This document shows, piece by piece, positions 26,220-33,636 of a stretch of DNA of 54,055 nucleotides; the first letter of the stretch is position 1, and every line of letters starts with the position of its first letter. The stretch covers positions 1 through 54,055 of the IMG/VR virus record IMGVR_UViG_3300017598_001815; one strand, 5' to 3'. Below the pieces are notes generated by a model. The model saw only the letters and a program-made list of their open reading frames with translations, was not told the origin of the DNA and did not search any database. A program made the position numbers and the translations under genes. Source of the DNA: a virus.

Positions 26220-26568
26220 GGATCTTCACCAGCTTGATGGATTGGTGAGTGATGACTCCAAAGAAGTGTTCTTCTTCGAGTGTCTGTATTCTGTATGTGA
26301 CTGTCTCTATCTGGAGTCTGTCCTCCGGGAGCACGTCAGCTTCCGGCAGAACAGAGACGGTGGCATCGATTTTTCCGGCGAGATCTTCCGGGGGTGTGTG
26401 GACTATTTCCACGGGGATCGAGCCTATTGGACTGTATTCCTGATCGTCGCTTCCATACAGATTTTCACCGGGAACAATGCGCAGCACTGTGGCGGTGATG
26501 CCGGAGGAGACAATCAGTTCTCTGACGTCCTTCACGGCCTGTTCTTTTTCCTGATCTGTCAAAAGCAT
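26209..26568 (-). CDS. Head-tail joining protein
   Basis: This 119-aa protein lies in the head-completion block. Its N-terminus is helical and the rest beta-rich (EIVHTPPEDLAGKIDATVSVLPEADVLPEDRLQIETVTYRIQTLEEEHFFGVITHQSIKLVKI). This fits small joining proteins of the stopper type, which have a beta-barrel with DRL/Y..I patterns. The ATG at 26568 is coupled to the upstream stop (TGATG). Confidence 0.75.
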   Translation of the reverse strand: MLLTDQEKEQAVKDVRELIVSSGITATVLRIVPGENLYGSDDQEYSPIGSIPVEIVHTPPEDLAGKIDATVSVLPEADVLPEDRLQIETVTYRIQTLEEEHFFGVITHQSIKLVKIHGR

Positions 26569-27032
26569 CAGCAATCCTCTTCAAGACAGATTCCCTGTTC
26601 ATAAATCACCGGAGTAATGCCGCCGGGGGTGATGATGTAGCCATCCTCGTTAACCTCGGTTCCCGGTTTGAATGCGGCGAGCCTTTTGCGGTATTCCTCC
26701 AGCAGGTCCACTTCGAGCTTGGCCCAGTGTTCCGGTTGCTTGGATTTATCGACCCGCTTGTCGCCGCTGGAAAACGAAAAGGCATTGGCTGTGGCAGAGC
26801 GCATCACCTGACAGGCATGTATCTGCCCGAGCAGCAGAAGCAGCTCCCTGAGTTCACCGCTGATATCCGGCAGAATCTGCTCGCCCTCGATGGTCAGAGA
26901 AATCTCCGCATCCCGGGACAGCTTAAAAACCGCTTTCCGGACGCATCTCTCCAGTGTTGAATCCACAAAGAGAGACGCATCCGGATCGGATAGGTCAATG
27001 CGCAGGTCGGCTATGAGCTCAGGAAGCGTCAA
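26568..27032 (-). CDS. Head-tail connector adaptor protein
   Basis: This ~154-aa protein is helical, as in gp6/gp15-type adaptors (LPELIADLRIDLSDPDASLFVDSTLERCVRKAVFKLSRD, then a second helix pair LRELLLLLGQIHACQVMRSATANAFSFSSGDKRVDKSKQPEHW). It probably starts at a TTG codon at 27032 or 27038. The GGAGG placed six bases upstream favours 27032, inside the end of the upstream gene. It would bind the portal ring. Confidence 0.78.
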   Translation of the reverse strand: MTLPELIADLRIDLSDPDASLFVDSTLERCVRKAVFKLSRDAEISLTIEGEQILPDISGELRELLLLLGQIHACQVMRSATANAFSFSSGDKRVDKSKQPEHWAKLEVDLLEEYRKRLAAFKPGTEVNEDGYIITPGGITPVIYEQGICLEEDC

Positions 27033-27372
27033 CGTCAACCTCCGTGAGACGGTTTTTCAGGGCATCGATCACGGTTCTGCGTTTTTCGCCTTCCATATAG
27101 CCTTTGAGTTTGGCCGGGTCGGCCTCTTCATTGACCTTGGAAATGGCTTCGGTCGCGTTGAGCTTGCTCAGACCATCATCCTGATCCTGTTTCTCCAGAG
27201 AAGATGGATTGTCTGCGTTCTCCTTTTCGATCTGAATCACCACTCCGGTTTGCAGGCAGTGTTTGATCTGGTCGGTCTGCGCTTCAACCGGTACAGCCTC
27301 TCCGGGTAGCAATTTTAGTCCGGCATCCGGAATGATGAGAATGCCGGGGCGTACATTTTTTATCATCAACAT
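27019..27372 (-). CDS. Hypothetical head-operon protein
   Basis: This is a 117-aa protein from the ATG at 27372, AAGGAGG upstream. The N-terminus is beta-rich (IKNVRPGILIIPDAGLKLLPGEAVPVEAQTDQIKHCLQTGVVIQIE). The C-terminal half is charged and helical. No family is assigned. The N-terminal motif resembles short proteins found between major capsid and adaptor genes in other phages (decoration or fibre-base proteins). Confidence 0.7.
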   Translation of the reverse strand: MLMIKNVRPGILIIPDAGLKLLPGEAVPVEAQTDQIKHCLQTGVVIQIEKENADNPSSLEKQDQDDGLSKLNATEAISKVNEEADPAKLKGYMEGEKRRTVIDALKNRLTEVDVDAS

Positions 27373-27388
27373 GATTCCTCCTTCGGCA

Positions 27389-28252
27389 TTAAACACCAAG
27401 TTTCACTCGGGCCAGAACGTCCGGGCGGGTGATGCCCTGACCGATTTCGGACCAGACAAGCCAGCCCGTTTTGAAGCGGGTCTTCTGGTCAATGGATTCG
27501 GCTTTGAGCTTTTCACGGACCGGCATTTTCCCCACTTCTTCATCCGGAATGATCAGGATTTCATCAAGGGGCATGGAAGCCGTCAGCAAGATGCCGCCGG
27601 TGCCGTAGTTCTTGACCACACCTTTCTGACGTAACTCGAGCTTGGTCTGAGGATCGAGATCCCAGCCGCGCAGATCGTTGAAACGACGGCCACGCATGAC
27701 GATGTATTTCACCGAAAGTTCGAGGTCTTCGATAATGGAGATGGCCTCATTGAGGGCTTCCTCGGTAAGCGTGTTTCCAGCCACTTCAATGGTATTGGCA
27801 GCTGGAACTGCCGCAGACAACACACTGATTGATCTGCGGTCCATCTCTTTTCGAATGGCATCGGACGCACTGGTCTGGATATCCATCAGCGTGCCGATGT
27901 TGCCGTTCTTGAGGACAGAGATATCCACCATTGGATTGGAGTGAATGCGGTTGGTCGGAAACTCGACTTCATCTTTGCCGATTTCCTGTTCCTGTGCTTC
28001 ACCGTCTTTACTGATCCAGTGGGCTTTGACCGTCGGCTTTTTCTGATAAAGCGGACGTTCCCCCTTGGGCAGCGTGTGTTTGGTGAGCAGCAGAGAGGAA
28101 ATTTCCTTGCGCCGGATCTCCTGTTCAATCGGAGCGGCAATTGCAGCAGCCAACGCCTGCATCCCTTCCGGGGACTCAAGAGCTTCACTCATGAGCCTTG
28201 CCATGGTCTCCATGTATTCCTGGCTGTGAATGTTCATTGGGTTGTTCTTCAT
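27389..28252 (-). CDS. Major capsid protein (HK97 fold)
   Basis: This 287-aa protein lies between the decoration protein and the connector genes. The features fit an HK97-fold coat: a helical N-terminal arm (about 1-60), a central P-domain, an A-domain region (LSVKYIVMRGRRFNDLRGW and GTGGILLTASMPLDEILIIPDEEVGKMPVREKLK), and a typical C-terminal beta strand (TRFKTGWLVWSEIGQGITRPDVLARVKLG). It would be processed or assembled with the protease-scaffold encoded upstream. Confidence 0.88.
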   Translation of the reverse strand: MKNNPMNIHSQEYMETMARLMSEALESPEGMQALAAAIAAPIEQEIRRKEISSLLLTKHTLPKGERPLYQKKPTVKAHWISKDGEAQEQEIGKDEVEFPTNRIHSNPMVDISVLKNGNIGTLMDIQTSASDAIRKEMDRRSISVLSAAVPAANTIEVAGNTLTEEALNEAISIIEDLELSVKYIVMRGRRFNDLRGWDLDPQTKLELRQKGVVKNYGTGGILLTASMPLDEILIIPDEEVGKMPVREKLKAESIDQKTRFKTGWLVWSEIGQGITRPDVLARVKLGV

Positions 28253-28269
28253 GTGTACAGCTCCTGTGG

Positions 28270-28635
28270 TTAAATAAGCAGTTTGAATTTCAAAACGCCG
28301 CTCTGGACGGAAATGGCCTGAGCGATGACATGCTGCCGGTTTGTAATGCTTCCGCCTTCAAGTTTTCCGGTGGCCGATACCTTCAGGTCATCCCCGGGAT
28401 TGATCGTTCCTTCGAAAACATCTGTTTCGTACACACCGCCATTGCAATAAATGCCGGGCATTTCACCGCCTGCGTAATCCTTGATCAGGATGCCGAAAGA
28501 TCGGACCTCCGGATCTGTATTAACGGCAAACAGGTCGTTCCCGGCCAGACTCACCAGATGACCAAGCTGGCCATCTCCCTGCATATAGCCGTCACCGTAA
28601 GCGAGGCCCCTGTGACATGGATTGATAAAAGACAT
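28270..28635 (-). CDS. Head decoration/stabilisation protein
   Basis: This 121-aa, Gly-rich, beta-rich protein (GLAYGDGYMQGDGQLGHLVSLAGNDLFAVN ... CNGGVYETDVFEGTINPGDDLKVSATGKLEGG) lies directly before the major capsid gene. Gene order and size fit a decoration protein. No catalytic motif is visible. The segment VFEGTINPGDDLKVSATGKL is close to that found in phage capsid-accompanying proteins. Confidence 0.75.
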   Translation of the reverse strand: MSFINPCHRGLAYGDGYMQGDGQLGHLVSLAGNDLFAVNTDPEVRSFGILIKDYAGGEMPGIYCNGGVYETDVFEGTINPGDDLKVSATGKLEGGSITNRQHVIAQAISVQSGVLKFKLLI

Positions 28636-28649
28636 AGTTCTTCTCCTTG

Positions 28650-29216
28650 TTAGTTGATTTCCACGGTTTCGTTCGATTCGTTGCCGACACGGTTGTTGTA
28701 AGCCGCCATGAATCCGTTACGAAGACGGTCTTCAAGCGACACTTTGCGATCATCCACATCGTGAGGTCTCACACCTGCGGAGCTACGCATAAGCTGTTCG
28801 CTCGAAGCCTTGGATTTTTGTTTTTCAGGCTCTTTTTCCGTTTCCGGCTGGGTCTTGGCATCGGCCTTCTGAGCTTTTGCCATTTTTTCATAAGCCGCTT
28901 CGGTGGCAGAAAAAGCCTCGTCAGAAAGCTCCGCCAGTCGTTTCAATTCTCCGTCGCGGTCATCTCCTGTACCGAAATCAACGCCTTGCTTTTCCAGCTT
29001 TGAAATCAGTTTGTGAGCACGGGCTTTCGAAGCGGCAGCCTTCTGTTCGGCTTCCATCTCCTGAATGCGTTTCTGGAGTTCGGCCACCTGAGCTTTCAAC
29101 TGGCGGTTTTCCTTTTCCAGCTCACTGTTGGGAGCCGGATTGTCTTCCTGCCGTTCCTGTTTTTTCTTAGCGGCGTCGGCGGACGACTCATCTGGTTTCT
29201 TGGTTTTTTCGTCCAT
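28650..29216 (-). CDS. Nested in-frame scaffold protein
   Basis: An internal ATG (29216, MDEKTKKPDESS) lies inside the methylase-protease gene in the same frame, with AAGGAG eight bases upstream, a near-ideal ribosome binding site. It would give a separate 188-aa protein: a charged start, a long coiled coil (SELEKENRQLKAQVAELQKRIQEMEAEQKAAA), and an Arg-rich end (LEDRLRNGFMAAYNNR). This is the structure of phage scaffolds, and nested scaffold genes at the end of prohead protease genes are known (for example Nu3 of lambda). Confidence 0.75.
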   Translation of the reverse strand: MDEKTKKPDESSADAAKKKQERQEDNPAPNSELEKENRQLKAQVAELQKRIQEMEAEQKAAASKARAHKLISKLEKQGVDFGTGDDRDGELKRLAELSDEAFSATEAAYEKMAKAQKADAKTQPETEKEPEKQKSKASSEQLMRSSAGVRPHDVDDRKVSLEDRLRNGFMAAYNNRVGNESNETVEIN

Positions 29217-31043
29217 AGTAGGATCTCCTTTGGGTTGGTGTGGGGCAGATGGGTCCTGAACCGACGCCACCTGCAGAATGCGGGCATTTTCATCTGCCCC
29301 TTTGCGGTCCAGCAGGCCCAGGCCCGTAAAAGTCACGCCGTGAAGAATCTCGAAAACGGGTTTCCCATCGAGTTCACGACCTTTAAATTTTCTGAGGTGT
29401 GTGCAGTAATCAGATTTGCTCTTAAAACTCTTATGGCAGACGGAGCATTCACCTTCCTCATAATCACATTCCATCGATACCTGCGTGATGATGCCGCGCT
29501 TCATGAGTTTGTAAGCCAGCTGGGCGTTGGGGGTGTCTCCGGTGTAAAGCTCACCTACGCATTCGATCCGGCCGCCGATGTCGTCCTCCAGATAATCGGC
29601 CGCCACCACTCCACCGACAATGTCGCCAAACTCCTGCGAGTGCTGAAGGTCGACTTTCTTGTTGATGGCGGTCATGTGCCTTCCGGCCAGCTCTTCGGGG
29701 GTGAAGTGGTCACCATTCCGGTTGGTGCCGGTTCTGCAGAGGATGAAGGTAAACTGGGGGTCGCCCGGCAACCCTCCGCTCATTGCTTCGGCATTGAGTC
29801 CGGAATTCTCATCGAGACAGAGCTCCACCGGAATAGAGGTGTGGATATTGGCTGCGGTAGCCATCGGAAAAGGCTTTGCCGCCTGATCGGTATCCACATG
29901 GGACTGGTTTCCTTTCAGGCAAACGAAAAGACGCTCCTTGGCGCTGGACGCCTCGCCATGCTTGGAGGTGATCGAATACTTATGGTCCTTGGTCTTCATC
30001 CGGCTCTGACGCCCAAGACCGCCGATGATCTTTTTCATCTGCTGTTCGTTCGGATAGGCGTGATCACGGTAAGAAATCAGCCAGTGAGGGATATGGGTGG
30101 CGTTGCCGAGAAATTCCTGAAAGAAGTCAGAGGCATTGCCCTTGGTGACCGTCACATGGCTGGTTTCATAGTTTTTGACCTTGGTATCTGCCTTGATGGT
30201 CAGTCCATCCCAATACGTCATCAGCCCTTCGACAAAGTGGTAGGCTTTTTCATAATTGGTGGTCGAAAACTCGGTGGCATACGGCGGATCAAAGTAAGCG
30301 AGGTCAGCCTTCACCTTGGAAAGGACCTCGTTTACGTCTCCACGATAGGCTTTGTTTTCTTTGCCGTTATCGAATATCAGGGCGTTGATCCGCTCGATAT
30401 TCGCCTTCAGACGTTTTTTGAATTCGTCAGGGGTGTCCTGACGTTTGCCGTAATCGGTGGAAGACGAAAAGTGGCCGAATCCGCCTTTGCCGCTCATACA
30501 GGTTTTGCCGAGAGCAAACAGCGCGATGTCTTTTTTATAACCGGATAGATCGTCGCAATTGGCTCTCAGCGAATCAATGAGTGCGTGGACACCTTTGGCA
30601 AAGAAAATCCCTTTGAAATTGTCCCGAACAAAGGTTTTGGCTTTCGGATTGTCCGCCAGCAGTTTTTCGATCTCGGCTTCGGACAGTCGTGTCGAACTGT
30701 TCTCGACGATGGCTTTGGCTGCGTGATGACTGTAGCGAAGACGGTCATTGGCAAAAACCCGCAGCCCTTTGGATTTGTACATGTAAGCAACAACGGCCGA
30801 ACCGGAAAAGGCATCCAGAACAGAGGAAACTCCGTCCGGGGTGTTACGCCAGATCCAGTCGACCAGCTTCTGTTTGCTGCCGATGTAGTTGGTGATGTAC
30901 TTGGGGCGTTTCTCCGGGGGCTGCTCTTCAGGAGCCTTCTGTTCGGCTGCATCGGTCCCGAGCTCGTCGGGATCGATTGCGAGCGCCGCATCTGCCTCAA
31001 GGAGGAACGCCAGCCTTTCCAGGTCAGTGGCAAACATTTCCAT
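28650..31043 (-). CDS. Fusion: D12-class DNA adenine methylase + prohead protease + scaffold
   Basis: This is a 797-aa protein from the ATG at 31043 (CCGGAGAATTTA upstream; a GTG at 31085 is an unlikely longer start). Residues ~50-385 are a DNA N6-adenine methylase of the D12 type: YIGSKQKL (53-60), DAFSGS (77-82, AdoMet), DPPY (252-255, catalytic). Residues ~395-600 are a prohead protease: FILCRTGTNRNGDHF, catalytic His468 in LQHS, Ser523 in TQVSM, and a Cys/His finger (Cys533, Cys536, Cys547, His549) inside the domain. Residues 610-797 are a coiled-coil scaffold, also startable internally. It precedes the capsid genes, as expected for protease-scaffold. The methylase addition is very unusual. 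Promoter P6 lies 66 bp upstream. Confidence 0.88.
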   Translation of the reverse strand: MEMFATDLERLAFLLEADAALAIDPDELGTDAAEQKAPEEQPPEKRPKYITNYIGSKQKLVDWIWRNTPDGVSSVLDAFSGSAVVAYMYKSKGLRVFANDRLRYSHHAAKAIVENSSTRLSEAEIEKLLADNPKAKTFVRDNFKGIFFAKGVHALIDSLRANCDDLSGYKKDIALFALGKTCMSGKGGFGHFSSSTDYGKRQDTPDEFKKRLKANIERINALIFDNGKENKAYRGDVNEVLSKVKADLAYFDPPYATEFSTTNYEKAYHFVEGLMTYWDGLTIKADTKVKNYETSHVTVTKGNASDFFQEFLGNATHIPHWLISYRDHAYPNEQQMKKIIGGLGRQSRMKTKDHKYSITSKHGEASSAKERLFVCLKGNQSHVDTDQAAKPFPMATAANIHTSIPVELCLDENSGLNAEAMSGGLPGDPQFTFILCRTGTNRNGDHFTPEELAGRHMTAINKKVDLQHSQEFGDIVGGVVAADYLEDDIGGRIECVGELYTGDTPNAQLAYKLMKRGIITQVSMECDYEEGECSVCHKSFKSKSDYCTHLRKFKGRELDGKPVFEILHGVTFTGLGLLDRKGADENARILQVASVQDPSAPHQPKGDPTMDEKTKKPDESSADAAKKKQERQEDNPAPNSELEKENRQLKAQVAELQKRIQEMEAEQKAAASKARAHKLISKLEKQGVDFGTGDDRDGELKRLAELSDEAFSATEAAYEKMAKAQKADAKTQPETEKEPEKQKSKASSEQLMRSSAGVRPHDVDDRKVSLEDRLRNGFMAAYNNRVGNESNETVEIN

Positions 31044-31109
31044 TAAATTCTCCGGTTCAATCACTGTTATTTGCCCCGATCGCACGGGGCGAGCGGGAGG
31101 TTTCAGCGA

Positions 31110-31140
31110 TTACTTACCGGAAGGCTTTGAAATGTGTCGG
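31110..31140 (-). promoter_or_regulatory. Phage promoter element P6
   Basis: This perfect copy (leftward CCGACA, 13 bp, TCCGGTAAGTAA) lies 66 bp upstream of the methylase-protease start and 9 bp after the stop of the minor head gene. A 6-bp perfect hairpin (GCCCCG/CGGGGC, 31073-31090) follows in the leader. Confidence 0.72.
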
Positions 31141-31149
31141 AAAGGCGTC

Positions 31150-32013
31150 TCAAATATTTTTCAGCACGACATCACTCAATACAGGAAGATTGGTGCATCT
31201 GCAGAATGGGTGTGCTGGTTGTCCCGGAAATTTATCAACAGGGAAGGTCTTTCCATTGAGCGGACCACAGACCGGACAAGTTCTCTCATCGCCCATGGAC
31301 ATCCACTCCAATTTTTTGATTCCAACATGCTGGTGAAATTTCAGCCTTCCCATATTGTGTGCCCGTAACACCTCGGTCCGGGCGATCATTTCCATGCGAT
31401 ATTGGGATTTGCTGAACACTTTTGTTCCGGCCTGTTTGAAGGAATCTTTGTAGATGACGACCCGCCCAAGATCCCGGACAATTTCATCCGTACCTTTTCC
31501 CTCTAAGATTCCCTGCATGATGACGCGTTTTATGCCGTCTGCCAGTTCCCGGTTTACGTCACCAGCAAGCGTTAGATTGTATTGAGTCATGAAGTCGAGG
31601 GCATTGGTGTCGACGATTGAGAACACTTTGGTGGCCAGTTTATCGATGCCATCGGGTTTCAGATCGGCATAAAAAGGCAGTGATGCGGATGTCAATTCGG
31701 TAATGCCCTGAGTGATACCGCCCTTGAAAGCGTCCTTGGTGCTCTTGCGGAAGACAAGCGTCTGGCCCCGTTTCAACTGGCGCAGGACATCGTCCAGCTC
31801 TCCCTGCAGTTTTTCCAAACCTTTCAACGCAGCCAGCTTGTTGTCCGGCAGAGATCCCAGACTGCGGTATTTCAAAATGGCCTGAGCCACTTCCTGTTCA
31901 GCCTTTTTGAGGGACTGAGTCAGTTGGGCGGTAATAGAATCGTTGTAGCGGTTGCGGGATTTCAAACTCTTAAGCGTTGCCGCCTGAATGCGTTCTTTAA
32001 GGTCGGAAGGCAT
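31150..32013 (-). CDS. Minor head protein (Mu gpF/SPP1 gp7 family)
   Basis: This 287-aa protein has the C-terminal Phage_Mu_F head morphogenesis signature: RMEMIARTEVLRAHNMGRLKFHQHVG, LEWMSMGDERTCPVCGPLNGKTFPVDKFPGQPAHPFCRCT (about 205-275). The Cys and His pairs look like a metal site. The N-terminal ~200 residues are helical. It follows the portal gene (3 bp gap), as in Mu- and SPP1-like phages. It is thought to be needed for DNA delivery and head assembly. Confidence 0.9.
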   Translation of the reverse strand: MPSDLKERIQAATLKSLKSRNRYNDSITAQLTQSLKKAEQEVAQAILKYRSLGSLPDNKLAALKGLEKLQGELDDVLRQLKRGQTLVFRKSTKDAFKGGITQGITELTSASLPFYADLKPDGIDKLATKVFSIVDTNALDFMTQYNLTLAGDVNRELADGIKRVIMQGILEGKGTDEIVRDLGRVVIYKDSFKQAGTKVFSKSQYRMEMIARTEVLRAHNMGRLKFHQHVGIKKLEWMSMGDERTCPVCGPLNGKTFPVDKFPGQPAHPFCRCTNLPVLSDVVLKNI

Positions 32014-32015
32014 GG

Positions 32016-33521
32016 TCAGGATTCCCGGCGGTCAATGAATCGGCAGGCCGGGGAATCGAAAGTGCGCTCGGTGTTGTGTACACGGCATCGGTTGGAATCG
32101 GAATTGAAGTGGCTACATTCATCACACAAGGTGCTCGCCGCCGTTGCTTCCAGTTCCTCGGAATAATGATTGTGTGCCTCGGTTTCGAGATCATTGCCAT
32201 CAGCGGGAATACCGAGCATCTTTCTGGCACTGGGGACACTCATGATTCCCGACACCACCATATCGACGACTGGCTTAACCTGCTTTTCGTCCATCAGGTC
32301 GATCTTCTTGCTCTCGGTTTCGCGATTGGCGGCCTCAATGTCCGGGTCCAGATCCATCTTGAGCTGTAGACTGGAGCGACTGATCAGTTTGCGGTCATAG
32401 AGCTCGATGAGCAGTTTCTTGAAATCGACGGCATCGCTTGGATCGAGATCATTGAAGAGGAACTGGAGCGACTTGTCGCCATGACCTTTCAGCTCCATCC
32501 AATCGTCAAAAACCCAGTCGAGCAGTTTGCGTGCGGCCTGTTTGATCTCACGGATCATGACCATCATTTTCTGCATGCTCACCGAGGCCGTGGCAAAGTT
32601 GGGACCGTCGCCGGTCACCAAGGATCGGGAAAGGCCCAGTGCCACCACAATGTCTTCTTTGACCTCCTTGACCTTGTCCTCGACGTTGAGCACCTGGCCA
32701 TCGGTCCCATGAGTTTCCACATTCACATAGAACGGGACCACAAGGCCGCTTTTCATGTCCATCTTGTTGACCATGTCGCGGACCTGTTCCAGCATTCGCT
32801 GGTCGGGCATCACCATCTTCTGCCCGAACGCACCGCCCACTTTAAGAAGGCGAAACGGTGTGGCCCATCGCTTGGCAATAGCCTGTTCGGCGCGGCGGTA
32901 ATCACGCAGCAGTTCAATGGCTTGAAACGCGGGAAGAACGAGAGAGTTTCCTCGTGGCGAGAACCCCGGGGCATCCCATTTCAAGTGGATGACCTGATCC
33001 ACTGGAAGGTCAATCGGATCACTGGCAGAACCTGAATCCTCCGCATATTGCTTGGCTTCGATGAGCTCGCCTTGGGCATACTTCACCTTCACCGAAACCG
33101 GATTGACGCATACCACTTCCTCGATGTCCTGACCGGAAGTTGCATATCGTTTGAAGCCGACGGCATCACCTTTGACCAGCAGCTGAAGGATCATGTCCTT
33201 TATGAATTCCGAGACATTGAGTCGCCACGCGGCATTGACCGCATCATCTTTCAGCGTTTCATCATCGCTGGTAATTTTGATTTCATCCCCGACCGCAAAG
33301 GTGCGCCATGAGTTGACGCAGTTCTTTACCAGCGGCTCTTCGACATAGTATTCCCAAGCCTTTCTGGCTCGCTCTTCCCATGTGGCCGGAACCGCGTCCG
33401 ACGCGTTGACCTTGCTGAAAGCGGATGCGTCGAGGGCTGCCGCTGCGGCCATGGGCACAATGGCGTATCCATTGGACTCGTTGTCAGGGTGCTCGGTATC
33501 TGGCTTGGCGTTTGTATCCAT
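32016..33521 (-). CDS. Portal protein with C-terminal Cys cluster
   Basis: This 501-aa protein matches portal proteins by order (terminase - portal - Mu F) and by sequence: LPVDQVIHLKWDAPGFSPRGNSLVLPAFQAIELLRDYRRAEQAIAKRWATPFRLLKVG, VEDKVKEVKEDIVVALGLSRSLVTGDGPNFATASVSMQKM. The last ~40 residues carry CDECSHFNSDSNRCRVHN...SPACRF, four Cys plus a His spaced like a small metal-binding or iron-sulfur module, which portals usually lack. The start has GAGAGGATAAC upstream. Promoter P5 lies 75 bp upstream, in the gap after the terminase gene. Confidence 0.9.
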   Translation of the reverse strand: MDTNAKPDTEHPDNESNGYAIVPMAAAAALDASAFSKVNASDAVPATWEERARKAWEYYVEEPLVKNCVNSWRTFAVGDEIKITSDDETLKDDAVNAAWRLNVSEFIKDMILQLLVKGDAVGFKRYATSGQDIEEVVCVNPVSVKVKYAQGELIEAKQYAEDSGSASDPIDLPVDQVIHLKWDAPGFSPRGNSLVLPAFQAIELLRDYRRAEQAIAKRWATPFRLLKVGGAFGQKMVMPDQRMLEQVRDMVNKMDMKSGLVVPFYVNVETHGTDGQVLNVEDKVKEVKEDIVVALGLSRSLVTGDGPNFATASVSMQKMMVMIREIKQAARKLLDWVFDDWMELKGHGDKSLQFLFNDLDPSDAVDFKKLLIELYDRKLISRSSLQLKMDLDPDIEAANRETESKKIDLMDEKQVKPVVDMVVSGIMSVPSARKMLGIPADGNDLETEAHNHYSEELEATAASTLCDECSHFNSDSNRCRVHNTERTFDSPACRFIDRRES

Positions 33522-33596
33522 GTTATCCTCTCGGGCTGTTTCCGGTTTAACAGCCGCACATCTCCCCGCTGTGGGGCGATCACGGCAACACTGGGG

Positions 33597-33627
33597 TTAC
33601 TTACCGGATAGAAAGGGAAAACGTCGG
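33597..33627 (-). promoter_or_regulatory. Phage promoter element P5
   Basis: This copy reads leftward CCGACG, 13 bp, TCCGGTAAGTAA (last base of the -35-like block is G). It lies 75 bp before the portal start and 9 bp after the terminase stop. The leader contains a CCCC/GGGG hairpin inside a GCCG/CGGC stem (33551-33586). Confidence 0.7.
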
Positions 33628-33636
33628 GAAGGCGGG

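Noticed and set aside
29013-30548. A 511-aa plus-strand open frame opposite the methylase-protease gene
   Set aside because: The minus strand has clear methylase and protease motifs. The plus frame shows no family features or ribosome site.
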